DNA of 64,000 nt, from contig NZ_JAUSZI010000002.1 of the NCBI RefSeq assembly GCF_030817415.1, forward strand, positions 5,022,001 through 5,086,000. Direction: 5' to 3'. This document shows, piece by piece, positions 17,731-25,563 of the stretch (position 1 is its first letter; each line of letters begins with the position of its first letter). Origin of the DNA: Streptomyces umbrinus. GTDB lineage: Bacteria; Actinomycetota; Actinomycetes; Streptomycetales; Streptomycetaceae. The notes beneath the pieces were generated by a model. The model saw nothing but the letters and a program-made list of their open reading frames with translations, ran no database searches and was not told the origin of the DNA. Position numbers and translations under genes: made by a program.

Positions 17731-18001
17731 CGCCTCCGCGCTGCCCGCATGGCGCAAGTCCAGCCACAGCGGCGGCGAGAGCGGCCAATGCCTGGAGGTC
17801 ACCGACCCCACTGCATACGCGGCTTGGCGCAAGTCCAGCTACAGCGGCGGCAGCGGCGGCTCCTGCCTGGAAGTCAACGACTCCGCCCTCCCCGCCCGCA
17901 TCCCCGTCCGCGACAGCAAGAACCCGGCCGGCCCCGCCGTCACCTTCTCCGCCCCCGCCTGGACGGCCTTCGTCACTTCTCTCGGTCGAACCAGGCCGTA
18001 G
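17702..18001 (+). CDS. DUF397 protein with duplicated motif
   Basis: 99 aa. DUF397 proteins are small partners of XRE regulators in streptomycetes. The signature occurs twice: AWRKSSHSGGESGQCLEV (about 16-33) and AWRKSSYSGGSGGSCLEV (about 42-59), followed by one VRDSKNPAGPAVTFSAPAW C-terminal part. So this is an internally duplicated DUF397. It overlaps the end of the XRE gene by 29 bp (coupled translation) and its own 3' end overlaps a convergent membrane-protein gene by 29 bp. Confidence 0.92.
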   Translation: MTRSEHNIPDASALPAWRKSSHSGGESGQCLEVTDPTAYAAWRKSSYSGGSGGSCLEVNDSALPARIPVRDSKNPAGPAVTFSAPAWTAFVTSLGRTRP

Positions 18002-18362
18002 TCTCCGGCAGGAACAGCAGGACGATCACGGGCAGCCCGAGCACGATCCGGAGCGCGGCGTCCACGAACTCCGCGGGCCCCGCCGCGCCCAGTGCCTTGC
18101 TGAACGACGGCACGACCACGAACACCATCACCACGATGGTCGTGATCCGAACCCCGCCGCGCGCGCTGCCGTCGTACTTCAGGGCGAGCAGCGCGCACAC
18201 CCAGACCAGTAGCCACGGGGCGATCATGTTGCCCATCCCGTAGGACGTCAGCCCGTCCGACAACGCGAGCATGACGACCAGCCCCGCGACCGCCAGCCCG
18301 AACAGCAGTCGTTGGGCCGCGCGCACCTGCCGGGGCATCACGACGTTGCGCAGGTCACTCAT
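17973..18362 (-). CDS. four-helix integral membrane protein, unknown function
   Basis: 129 aa, with four hydrophobic helices at about residues 18-35, 45-62, 72-92 and 105-122 and short polar loops. The N-terminal MSDLRNVVMPRQVRAAQ is amphipathic and basic. I do not recognise a family. It overlaps the DUF397 gene tail-to-tail by 29 bp, so each transcript reads antisense to the other at its end. It is followed, 95 bp upstream on the same strand, by the candidate immunity gene, and may be co-transcribed with it. Confidence 0.7.
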   Translation of the reverse strand: MSDLRNVVMPRQVRAAQRLLFGLAVAGLVVMLALSDGLTSYGMGNMIAPWLLVWVCALLALKYDGSARGGVRITTIVVMVFVVVPSFSKALGAAGPAEFVDAALRIVLGLPVIVLLFLPETTAWFDREK

Positions 18363-18457
18363 TGCTTTTCCAGTCCTTGAGTAGGCCCGGAGGCCCCGCG
18401 GAACTCGAGGAATTCACGCGGGGCCCCCGGGAACACAGTCGTCACAGGTCGTACGAG

Positions 18458-18817
18458 TCAACCCGAGGGCCGCAGCTCGCGGTACTTCGCGGACAGCAGC
18501 GGGCCGAGGTGTTCGACGACTCCGTGTCCCGGTTCGTTCTTGTAGGGCAGTTGGTACAGGAAGGACGTCACGATCACTTCGGTGACGTCGGGGATCCCGC
18601 GTCCCAGCTGCCGCTCCAGGAACTCCAGCGTGGCGCGCCAGTCGGTCGCCTCGGGGTCCTTGCCGAGGTAGGAGTCGACGACGGCCGGTGTCACGTCGAG
18701 ACCGAAGAAGACGTGCGGCAGCGGCTCGCCGTTGTTCTCGACGTGGATCTCGTAGAGCTCGCCGAACTCGGGGACGGCGGCGACGAGTTCCTCCAGAAAA
18801 CGGATGTCGTCTCTCAT
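18458..18817 (-). CDS. conserved hypothetical, candidate immunity protein
   Basis: 119 aa, acidic and soluble, beginning MRDDIRFLEELVAAVPEFGE and continuing with PHVFFGLDVTPAVV and TEVIVTSFLYQLP. The pattern resembles small immunity proteins of the DUF7674 type, but I cannot confirm the family. The main support is context: its ATG overlaps by 1 nt (TGATG) the stop of a short upstream frame that looks like the tail of a toxin, the usual order toxin-then-immunity in polymorphic toxin loci. No full toxin gene is present, so it would be an orphan immunity gene. Confidence 0.55.
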   Translation of the reverse strand: MRDDIRFLEELVAAVPEFGELYEIHVENNGEPLPHVFFGLDVTPAVVDSYLGKDPEATDWRATLEFLERQLGRGIPDVTEVIVTSFLYQLPYKNEPGHGVVEHLGPLLSAKYRELRPSG

Positions 18818-18951
18818 CAGCAGTTCCCCGGACCCGGACAGTTGGACGCGCCAGTGTACTTTCCGGCCAGAGCGTCATCGATGGCGCTGACGAGACTCTT
18901 CGCCACCCGGATGTCCTTGGTGCTCTTGACACAAGTGGCCGGCGGGGACAC
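18817..18951 (-). pseudogene. C-terminal remnant of a toxin-like protein
   Basis: A 44-codon open stretch ends exactly at the start of the candidate immunity gene. It reads ...TCVKSTKDIRVAKSLVSAID, then DDALAGKYTGASNCPGPGNC and stop. It has no ribosome site, and an in-frame stop lies just upstream (TAA near 18967), so the front is missing. Such Cys-Gly-Pro-rich tails are seen at the C-terminus of secreted or RHS-like toxins, but the exact family is not identified. The TGATG junction to the next gene indicates that the pair was once translated together. It may alternatively be a real micro-protein with a non-standard start. Confidence 0.45.
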
Positions 18952-19124
18952 AGGTGTGTGGGTTAACGGGGGTAACACCCCAGGTCAGCGAAGTAAGCGC
19001 ATACCGACCAGACAGTTTGGCGAAACCCTCGCGCAGGCCTGCTACCTGCGAGTAGCGTGCGTCCTCGCTCACCCCCCGCTCCCTGCGGTCCGCACCGGGC
19101 CCGAGCCACGCAAGGAGAACCGGG

Positions 19125-19598
19125 ATGTCTTACGACTCGTCCCCGTCGTACCCCGTTCCACCGCACCATCCGTCCCACAACTCGTCACCGTCCTACTCGA
19201 CGTACCCGACGCAACCGACGTATCCGTGGGCTCCGCAACAGCCGGAGCCCGAACCCGCGCGGCAGCCGAACCGGCATCGCCACACCGCTCTCGGGCACCA
19301 CAGCGACCTGCGGGTGCTGCGCACCGCGTACCGCTGGCAGCGGCGCGTGGCGACGCTGACCGCGCTCGGCTACTTCACGCTGTTCCTCGTCCTGTCCGCG
19401 TGGGCGCCGTCGTTCATGACGAGGGAGGTGGCCGACGGGCTGCCCCTCGGTCTGATGCTGGGGCTCTTCCAGGTGCCCGTCACCTGCGTGGCGATCGCGC
19501 TGTACGAGTACACGGCCCGCCGGGGCGTGGACCCGATCGCCGAGCGACTACGGAAGCAGGCGGAGCTTGACACCAAGCGGGCGGAGGCGGGCAGGTGA
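19125..19598 (+). CDS. DUF485 membrane protein, partner of acetate-type symporter
   Basis: 157 aa. The first 50 residues are rich in Ser, Pro, Tyr and His (disordered). DUF485 follows with two helices (ALGYFTLFLVLSAWAP, and MLGLFQVPVTCVAIALY). DUF485 proteins are small subunits encoded just before ActP-like acetate/monocarboxylate symporters. AAGGAGAACCGGG precedes the ATG. The stop overlaps the symporter GTG by 4 nt, so translation is coupled. Confidence 0.93.
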   Translation: MSYDSSPSYPVPPHHPSHNSSPSYSTYPTQPTYPWAPQQPEPEPARQPNRHRHTALGHHSDLRVLRTAYRWQRRVATLTALGYFTLFLVLSAWAPSFMTREVADGLPLGLMLGLFQVPVTCVAIALYEYTARRGVDPIAERLRKQAELDTKRAEAGR

Positions 19599-21202
19599 CC
19601 GGCTTCAGCAGTTCCGCCCAGGCGATGTCGCTCGTGGCGTTCACGGTCGTGGCGACCATCACGCTGCTGCTGTGCGTGATGACGGGCCCGGACCGGGACG
19701 ACCTCGACGAGTTCTACACGGGGTACGGCTCCCTCTCCCCCATGCGCAACGGCCTGGCCATCGCGGGCGACTACATCTCCGCGGCCACCGTGCTCGGCAC
19801 GGGCGGCGTGATCGCGTTCTTCGGGTACGACGGTGTCGTACTCGCCCTCAGCACGGCTCTCTCCCTCATGCTGCTGATGTTCCTGCTGGCCGAACCCCTG
19901 CGGAACGCGGGCCGGTTCACCATGGGCGACGCGCTGGCACGGCGGATGCCGGGCCGGGCGGTACGCATCACGGCGTGCGCGGCGACGCTGGCCGCGCTGC
20001 TGCCGCTGATGCTGGTCCAACTCGCCGGAACCGGCGATCTGCTGGCGTTCATCCTCGGCTTCTCCAGCGAAGGGCTGAAGACGGGCTGCATCATCGGGCT
20101 CGGCGCGCTGATGATCAGCTATGCGGCGATCGGCGGCATGAAGGGCACCGCCCTGATCCAGATCCTGAAGATCGTGATGCTGCTCGGCTCGGGCGCCGTC
20201 ATCGCCGTACTGATCCTGAACAAGTTCGACTGGAACCTCGGCGGCCTGTTCGGCCAGGCGGCGAGGAGCAGCGGGGCCGGGTCCGCGTTCCTGAGCTCTG
20301 GGCTGCAGTTCGCGGGCGGGCCCAACCCCCGCCTGGACATGATCAGTTCGGAGCTGACTGTGGTCCTTGGCGGGGCCTGTCTGCCGCACATCACCATGCG
20401 TATGTACACGGCGGGCAGCGCGCGTCAGGTGCGCCGTTCGATGTCCTGGGCGGTGCCGGCCGTGGCTCTGTTCGTGCTGATCATCACGGTCGTCGGGTTC
20501 GGGGCGACGGCGCTGATCGGGCGGGAGGCGATCGCGGCGGAGGACCCGCAGGGCAACACGGCGTATCTGCTGGGCGCGCGGGCCGCGTTCGGGGCGGACG
20601 TCTCGACGGCCGAAACACTGCTGTTCACCACCGTCACGGCAGCGATCTTCCTGACGGTGCTCGCCTCCGTCGCCGGGATGATCCTCGCCTGCGCCAACTC
20701 CCTTGCCCATGACGTCTTCGCGCACGGCAGGAAGCAGTTGTCGCCGCGCCGGGAGATGACGCTGGCGCGGGCGAGCGCGGCGGCGGTCGGCATCCCCGCG
20801 ATTCTGCTGGCCACGCTGGTCCAGCACCACAGCCTGCAGCCGCTGGTGACGCTGTCGTTCTGCCTCGGCGCGTCCGCGATAGCGCCGGCGCTCGTCTACA
20901 GCCTGTTCTGGCGGCGGTACACCCGTGCCGGGCTGATGTGCACGCTCATCGGCGGCTCTGTGAGCACGCTCGTTCTGATGACCGGTACGAATCTGGTGTC
21001 CGGGTCGCCGATATCGGCCTTCCCCGGCCATGACTTCACCTGGTTCCCGTTCACCACGACCGGGATCGTCTCCATTCCGCTGGGGTTCCTGTTCGGCTGG
21101 CTCGGCACGGTGGCCTCCGGGCGGGGGGCGGCTGAGGAGCAGCGGAAGCAGTACGAGGCTGTGGAGGGGTGGATTCTTGCGGGGGCCGTCCGGCGGGACT
21201 GA
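19595..21202 (+). CDS. sodium:solute symporter, ActP-type monocarboxylate/acetate transporter
   Basis: 535 aa, about 13 hydrophobic segments, family SSS (2.A.21). The region GLAIAGDYISAATVLG with the following GTGGVIAFFGYDG is the conserved helix 1-2 sodium-site area of ActP-like proteins. It should take up acetate or short monocarboxylates with sodium. It is coupled to DUF485 upstream. Transcription ends at a strong palindromic repeat (21256-21367) facing the next convergent gene. Confidence 0.92.
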   Translation: MTGFSSSAQAMSLVAFTVVATITLLLCVMTGPDRDDLDEFYTGYGSLSPMRNGLAIAGDYISAATVLGTGGVIAFFGYDGVVLALSTALSLMLLMFLLAEPLRNAGRFTMGDALARRMPGRAVRITACAATLAALLPLMLVQLAGTGDLLAFILGFSSEGLKTGCIIGLGALMISYAAIGGMKGTALIQILKIVMLLGSGAVIAVLILNKFDWNLGGLFGQAARSSGAGSAFLSSGLQFAGGPNPRLDMISSELTVVLGGACLPHITMRMYTAGSARQVRRSMSWAVPAVALFVLIITVVGFGATALIGREAIAAEDPQGNTAYLLGARAAFGADVSTAETLLFTTVTAAIFLTVLASVAGMILACANSLAHDVFAHGRKQLSPRREMTLARASAAAVGIPAILLATLVQHHSLQPLVTLSFCLGASAIAPALVYSLFWRRYTRAGLMCTLIGGSVSTLVLMTGTNLVSGSPISAFPGHDFTWFPFTTTGIVSIPLGFLFGWLGTVASGRGAAEEQRKQYEAVEGWILAGAVRRD

Positions 21203-21255
21203 GGGGGGGTGGGGGCTGCGGTGTGTGTGTTGGCTGCGGGCCGGTGGGGATTGTT

Positions 21256-21367
21256 CGCGCAGTTCCCCGCGCCCCTGAAAGACCTGGGGCCCGCCCCCGT
21301 CTTTTGGGCGCGGGAAGCTGTACGGCTGGCCCCCGCCGGTGCTTTTAGGGGCGCGGGGAACTGCGCG
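21256..21367. repeat. palindromic intergenic repeat, likely two-way terminator
   Basis: The arms CGCGCAGTTCCCCGCGCCCC (from 21256, plus T) and its exact complement ending at 21367 form a perfect 21-bp inverted repeat about a 70-bp loop that contains a second GGGGCCCGCCCCC region. The same arm occurs in the elements at 34785, 43474, 43504, 57452, 60720 and 62690. It lies between the convergent symporter and coiled-coil genes. Confidence 0.85.
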
Positions 21368-21403
21368 GCCCGCCCCCACCGGGCCGCAGCCGAACAGAAT
21401 CCG

Positions 21404-22291
21404 CTACTCCGCCGTCGCCCGTCCCGTCAGGGCCGTGAGGCTGTTGCGGACGTGGGTCATGTGGGCGCTCACGTCGTCCCACTCGTCCCCGTGTTCGCGC
21501 AGGACGCGTTCCGTCTCACGCGAGATGCGGTCCTCGTGGAGGCGTGCCTCGGCGAGGAGTTCGGCGGCGCGGGTCTCGGCGTCCTCCTGGAGGTGCCGGG
21601 TGGACTCGTGGGCCTCGGCGAGGGCCCGTTCGGCCTCGGCCAGTTCCTCCACCGCGCGCGAGGCCCGCTCGTCGTGGCGCGCGTCGAGCGCCGCCTCCCG
21701 TTCGGCCGCCTCGCGCGCGACCCTCTCCCAGCGCTCGGCGTGCTCCTTCTCCTGCTCTGCGAGAAGCGCCTCGCTGCGCCGCCGCGTCTCGCGGAGCGCG
21801 GCGAGCGCCTCACCGCGGTTCTCCTTCACGTCACGCCGCGCCGCGATGCGCATCTCGTCGGCCTCGGCCTGCGCGGCGAGCAGCCGGTGCCGGACCCGCT
21901 CCTCGGCCTCACCGCGCACCGCGTCGGCCTCCGCACCCGCGGCCGCGCGCAGTCGCCCGGCCGCCGCCTCGGCCTCCTCCACGACCAGCCGGGCCTGCCG
22001 CCGCGCACCCTCGCTCACGGCCATGGCCTCCTCCTCGCCCAGTTCGAAGAGCCGCCTGGCACGGTCACCGAGCGTCTCGTACGTCTGGGGAGCCAGCCCC
22101 GCCACGACCTCGTGCAGCCGATCCGCCTCGGCCTCCATCTCCCTGGCCAGGACGGTCAGCCGGGCGGCCCGTTCCCAGGCGGCGTCGCGCCCCCGGGAGA
22201 GCGCCGCGGCGTACGCCTCGACCTGGTCGGGGCGGTAACCGCGCCCCCGTACGGCCTCGAAGCCATGAGGCGACACCGATGCGTTGCTCAT
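21404..22291 (-). CDS. coiled-coil protein of the 'cellulose-binding'/FilP-Scy-DivIVA-like group
   Basis: 295 aa. After a short N-terminus with a DivIVA-like motif (GFEAVRGRGYRPDQVEAYAAAL, first 20 shown as GFEAVRGRGYRPDQVEAYAA), the remaining chain is almost one alpha-helical coiled coil rich in Ala, Glu and Arg (EEAEAAAGRLRAAAGAEADA and similar). No signal or membrane helix. Streptomyces proteins of this type are often annotated 'cellulose-binding' but belong with cytoskeletal or polar-growth proteins. The role at the hyphal tip is inference. A single-gene unit, ending at the palindrome 21256-21367. Confidence 0.8.
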   Translation of the reverse strand: MSNASVSPHGFEAVRGRGYRPDQVEAYAAALSRGRDAAWERAARLTVLAREMEAEADRLHEVVAGLAPQTYETLGDRARRLFELGEEEAMAVSEGARRQARLVVEEAEAAAGRLRAAAGAEADAVRGEAEERVRHRLLAAQAEADEMRIAARRDVKENRGEALAALRETRRRSEALLAEQEKEHAERWERVAREAAEREAALDARHDERASRAVEELAEAERALAEAHESTRHLQEDAETRAAELLAEARLHEDRISRETERVLREHGDEWDDVSAHMTHVRNSLTALTGRATAE

Positions 22292-22481
22292 CCTCGAATC
22301 CCCTCTCCGGCGTACGACATGATTTGCCGCACATCTTGACGGATCAGGCGTAAGCGTTCATAACGCGACACTCCGGACTTGAGTTGGGCAGGAATGTGAC
22401 ACAAAAGGGCCGGGCCCGGTCAACCGACCGGGCCCGGCCCTCTCGTACTCAGCACTCGACGTCAGTAACGTCGACGTCGCG

Positions 22482-25400
22482 TCACAGCAAGCCGTCCCAC
22501 ATCTGTTCCAGCAGCACCGACCACCAGCTCTCCGGCGAACCGAGCGCCGCCGGGTCGAGCGCGGCCAACTGCGCCTGGAAGTCGACGGTCCAGCGGCCTG
22601 CCTGCTCCTGGTTGAGCCCGAAGCGAAGACGCCACATACGGCCCAGCAGCGCGAGGCTGCGCGCGAACTCGGGCAGCCCTGTGTTCACGAACTGCGGCGG
22701 TACGGAAGCGCCGCCGGGACCCGCCTCCACGGGCACGGCCACGATGTGCGCCGTCCCGTACTGGACACAGATCGCCTTGCCGAAGTCGCTGCCCATGACG
22801 AGGTACGAGCCCGCGTCCGCGGACGGCTGGACGCCACGCTCCTGCGCCAGTTCGGCGAGCGTCGGCACCGGGCGGCCCGGCTGGGCCTGCGCCCAGAAGA
22901 ACGGGTTCATGTCGAGAGGCAGTCCAGCCACGACCAGCGTGTGCGCCACGATCGGCGGCACACCCTGCCGGGACACGGCCGCCTGGTCGAACCGGAACAG
23001 CCCCGGTCCGAACGCCGCCGCCAGCTCCTGCCCGATCGCCTCCGGCGGGATCGGCGGCGCGGGCTGCACCGGCGGCAGCGGCGACCGTACGGGCCCGGGC
23101 CTGGCCGGACCGTCCGCGACCTGGTGCAACTCGCCCTGGTGCGCGAGCAGTTGAGCCATGCCCTGCTGACGGCTCGCGTGGTCCGTGCCGTACGAGGCGA
23201 TGCTGGTGATCCTCGCCTGTGGCCAGCTCTCCCGGATCATCCGGGCGCAGTACGCACCCGGCAGTTCGCAGGACTCCAGCTCCGTGTGGAGCTCCAGCAC
23301 CTGCTGCGGCGGCACGTTCATCGCGCGCAGCTCGTGCAGGATCTGCCACTCCGGGTGCGGGGTGCCCGGCGCGGAACGCCGGATGAGCTGCTGCTCGCTC
23401 CCGTCCTGGGCGCGGTAGCGCAGGACCGCCTGGTAGCCGGGGCCGACGGTCGGCTGCCCCTGCTGGGGGTAGCCGTAGGCCGGGGGCTGCTGACCGGGCA
23501 TCGGCCGGCCCGGCATGGGCTGGCCGGGGAAGGGCTGCTGACCGGGCGGAGGCATGCCGGGGGCACCCGGCGGCATCCCGGGGGGCGCCTGAGGCGGCGG
23601 GGCCGTACCCGGGCCGCCGCTCGGGGGACCGGACAGCATGGTCTCGGCGTGGTGGACGGCACCGGGTGTGCCGGGGGCACCGGGGACACCTGGCCCGCCA
23701 GGACCTACCGGAGCCCCTGGCCCTCCCGGAGCACCCGGAGCACCCGGAGGCTGGGGCGCGCCAGGGCCGCCCACCGCCGGACCGGCGAGCATCGTCGCGG
23801 CATGGTGGACGCCACCGGCGGGCGTACCGCCGGGGTTGTTGGGCGCGCCGGGAGGCTGCGGGGCACCCGGAGTACCGGGCGCACCGGGAGGCTTGGGCGC
23901 GCCGGGCTGGTTCGGGTCGGCGAGCATGGTCGCCGCGTGGTGGACACCGCCCGGAGGCGTACCGCCCGGGGTACCCGGAGCGCCAGGGGCACCCGGGGGC
24001 TGCGGGGTCCCGGGCCCGCCCGGCCCGTCGGGGCCGAGCTGCGAGACCATCTGCGTCGGTACGTATCCACCGGCCGGCGTCCCCGGCGCACCGGGACCGG
24101 ACGCGGGAGCCGCACCGCCCGGCCGCGCGCCGGGCGTTCCGGGCGCACCCGGAGGCGGCGGCGTACCGGCCGCACCCGCACCACGGGCACCGCGCGGCGG
24201 AGCCTGCGCCTTGCTGGTGGCGGCGTCGGCGATGTCACCGGCGTTCGGGGGCAACGGCCGCCCGCCCGCACCCGAACCGGGAGGCGGCTGCGGCGGATTG
24301 GGCCCGGCGGGCGGCTGAGGAGCACCCTGCGGAAACCCGTACGAGGGAGCACTCTGCGCACCGGGAGCACCCGGAGGCGGCGTCCCGGGCGCACCAGGCG
24401 GCGGTGTGCCGGCGCCGGGCCCCTGCGGATAGCCGTACGAGGACGGCGCCCCGGGCGGCGGCGTACCAGGCGCACCGGCGGGCCCACCCGGAGGCGGCGT
24501 ACCGGCGCCAGGCCCCTGCGGATAGCCGTACGAAGACGGCGCCCCCGGCGGCGGAGTGTCCTGCGCACCAGGACCGCCAGGACCGCCAGGTCCACCAGGA
24601 CCGGACTGAGCCCCCGGGCCCTGCGGGAAGGAGGGCGGGTTCGGGTCGCCCAGCGCGGGGGCGACGGTCGTGCTCGGGAGCTGGCTGCCGCCCGAGATCA
24701 GGCTGGTCTTGGCCTCGGGTGTCGCGTCGGGCTCCGACGGCCTGCCACCGGCGCCCCCGTCCCCGACGTCCCTTATCTGCGGCGCGTACACGGTCTCGGG
24801 GAGCGGCACCGAACGGTCGTCCCCCGTCTCGGCGTTGGTGTCGGTCCCGGCCCACGGCGTCGCGTCGGCGGGCACCCCGGAACCGCCCGAGGGCCCCCCG
24901 CCGGCGGCGGGCCACGATGTACCGCCACCGGGAGCGGAAGATACCCCTGGGCCGCCGGGCCCGGGCAACGTCTCGGGAATCGCCCCTCCGCCCCCGGCCC
25001 CTCCATGGGCGGGACCGGCAGAACCGCCGGTCGGCACCGCGTCACTCGCGGCGGCAGCGGCGGCGGGACGAGACCCGGCCCCGTCCGACGCCCTGTCCGG
25101 AGTCCTGTCGGACGGACGGGGCGAACCGCCGCCCGACGACCCGCCCGACGAGCCACCGGACGTCCGGTCCCGCCGGTCCGGAATCCCCATCCGGTCCGCC
25201 GCCTCCTGGAGCCACTCCGGCGGCGTCAGCAGGAACGACGTCTGGTTGAGGTCGACGCGCGCGGGAGGCGCGGGCGCCGGATCGGGTGCCGCGTCCGGCA
25301 ACCCGTACTCCTCCTCGTACCGGCGGATCACCTCGCCCACCGGCAGCGAGGGCCACAGTGTGGCCTCGCCGCTGTCGCGGGCGATGACAAGCCGCTGGGC

Positions 25401-25556
25401 ACCGCCGTCGGACCGCGGTCCTTCGGCCCGGTCCTCGGCCCACACCACGAATCCGAGTTCGAACTCCCGCACCCGCACCTCGCGGTGCTGGTAGCCGGGC
25501 ACATCCCCGTTGATCCACTCTTCGGCGCGCTCCTGCGCCTGCGCGAAGGTCACCAT
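22482..25556 (-). CDS. large multidomain protein: Imm35-like, Gly/Pro-rich linker, deaminase-like, SUKH-4
   Basis: 1024 aa, with no signal peptide. Residues 1-85 (VTFAQAQERAEEWINGDVPG, then REFELGFVVW and LVIARDSGEATLWPSLP) resemble YrhB/Imm35-type immunity domains. About 130-715 is a Gly/Pro/Ala collagen-like linker with three HHAxTML motifs (HHAATML, HHAATML, HHAETML) and repeated PPPGAPSSYGYPQGPGAG units. About 715-830 resembles polymorphic-toxin nucleotide deaminases: HTE, then CELPGAYC, would be the zinc and catalytic residues. The last ~190 residues fit SUKH-4. The start at 25554-25556 lies 7 bp after the WHH-SUKH gene, with GGGGGAG inside that gene's end, so the two are co-transcribed. 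Domain assignments are from pattern memory. Confidence 0.75.
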   Translation of the reverse strand: MVTFAQAQERAEEWINGDVPGYQHREVRVREFELGFVVWAEDRAEGPRSDGGAQRLVIARDSGEATLWPSLPVGEVIRRYEEEYGLPDAAPDPAPAPPARVDLNQTSFLLTPPEWLQEAADRMGIPDRRDRTSGGSSGGSSGGGSPRPSDRTPDRASDGAGSRPAAAAAASDAVPTGGSAGPAHGGAGGGGAIPETLPGPGGPGVSSAPGGGTSWPAAGGGPSGGSGVPADATPWAGTDTNAETGDDRSVPLPETVYAPQIRDVGDGGAGGRPSEPDATPEAKTSLISGGSQLPSTTVAPALGDPNPPSFPQGPGAQSGPGGPGGPGGPGAQDTPPPGAPSSYGYPQGPGAGTPPPGGPAGAPGTPPPGAPSSYGYPQGPGAGTPPPGAPGTPPPGAPGAQSAPSYGFPQGAPQPPAGPNPPQPPPGSGAGGRPLPPNAGDIADAATSKAQAPPRGARGAGAAGTPPPPGAPGTPGARPGGAAPASGPGAPGTPAGGYVPTQMVSQLGPDGPGGPGTPQPPGAPGAPGTPGGTPPGGVHHAATMLADPNQPGAPKPPGAPGTPGAPQPPGAPNNPGGTPAGGVHHAATMLAGPAVGGPGAPQPPGAPGAPGGPGAPVGPGGPGVPGAPGTPGAVHHAETMLSGPPSGGPGTAPPPQAPPGMPPGAPGMPPPGQQPFPGQPMPGRPMPGQQPPAYGYPQQGQPTVGPGYQAVLRYRAQDGSEQQLIRRSAPGTPHPEWQILHELRAMNVPPQQVLELHTELESCELPGAYCARMIRESWPQARITSIASYGTDHASRQQGMAQLLAHQGELHQVADGPARPGPVRSPLPPVQPAPPIPPEAIGQELAAAFGPGLFRFDQAAVSRQGVPPIVAHTLVVAGLPLDMNPFFWAQAQPGRPVPTLAELAQERGVQPSADAGSYLVMGSDFGKAICVQYGTAHIVAVPVEAGPGGASVPPQFVNTGLPEFARSLALLGRMWRLRFGLNQEQAGRWTVDFQAQLAALDPAALGSPESWWSVLLEQMWDGLL

Positions 25557-25563
25557 CGGACGC

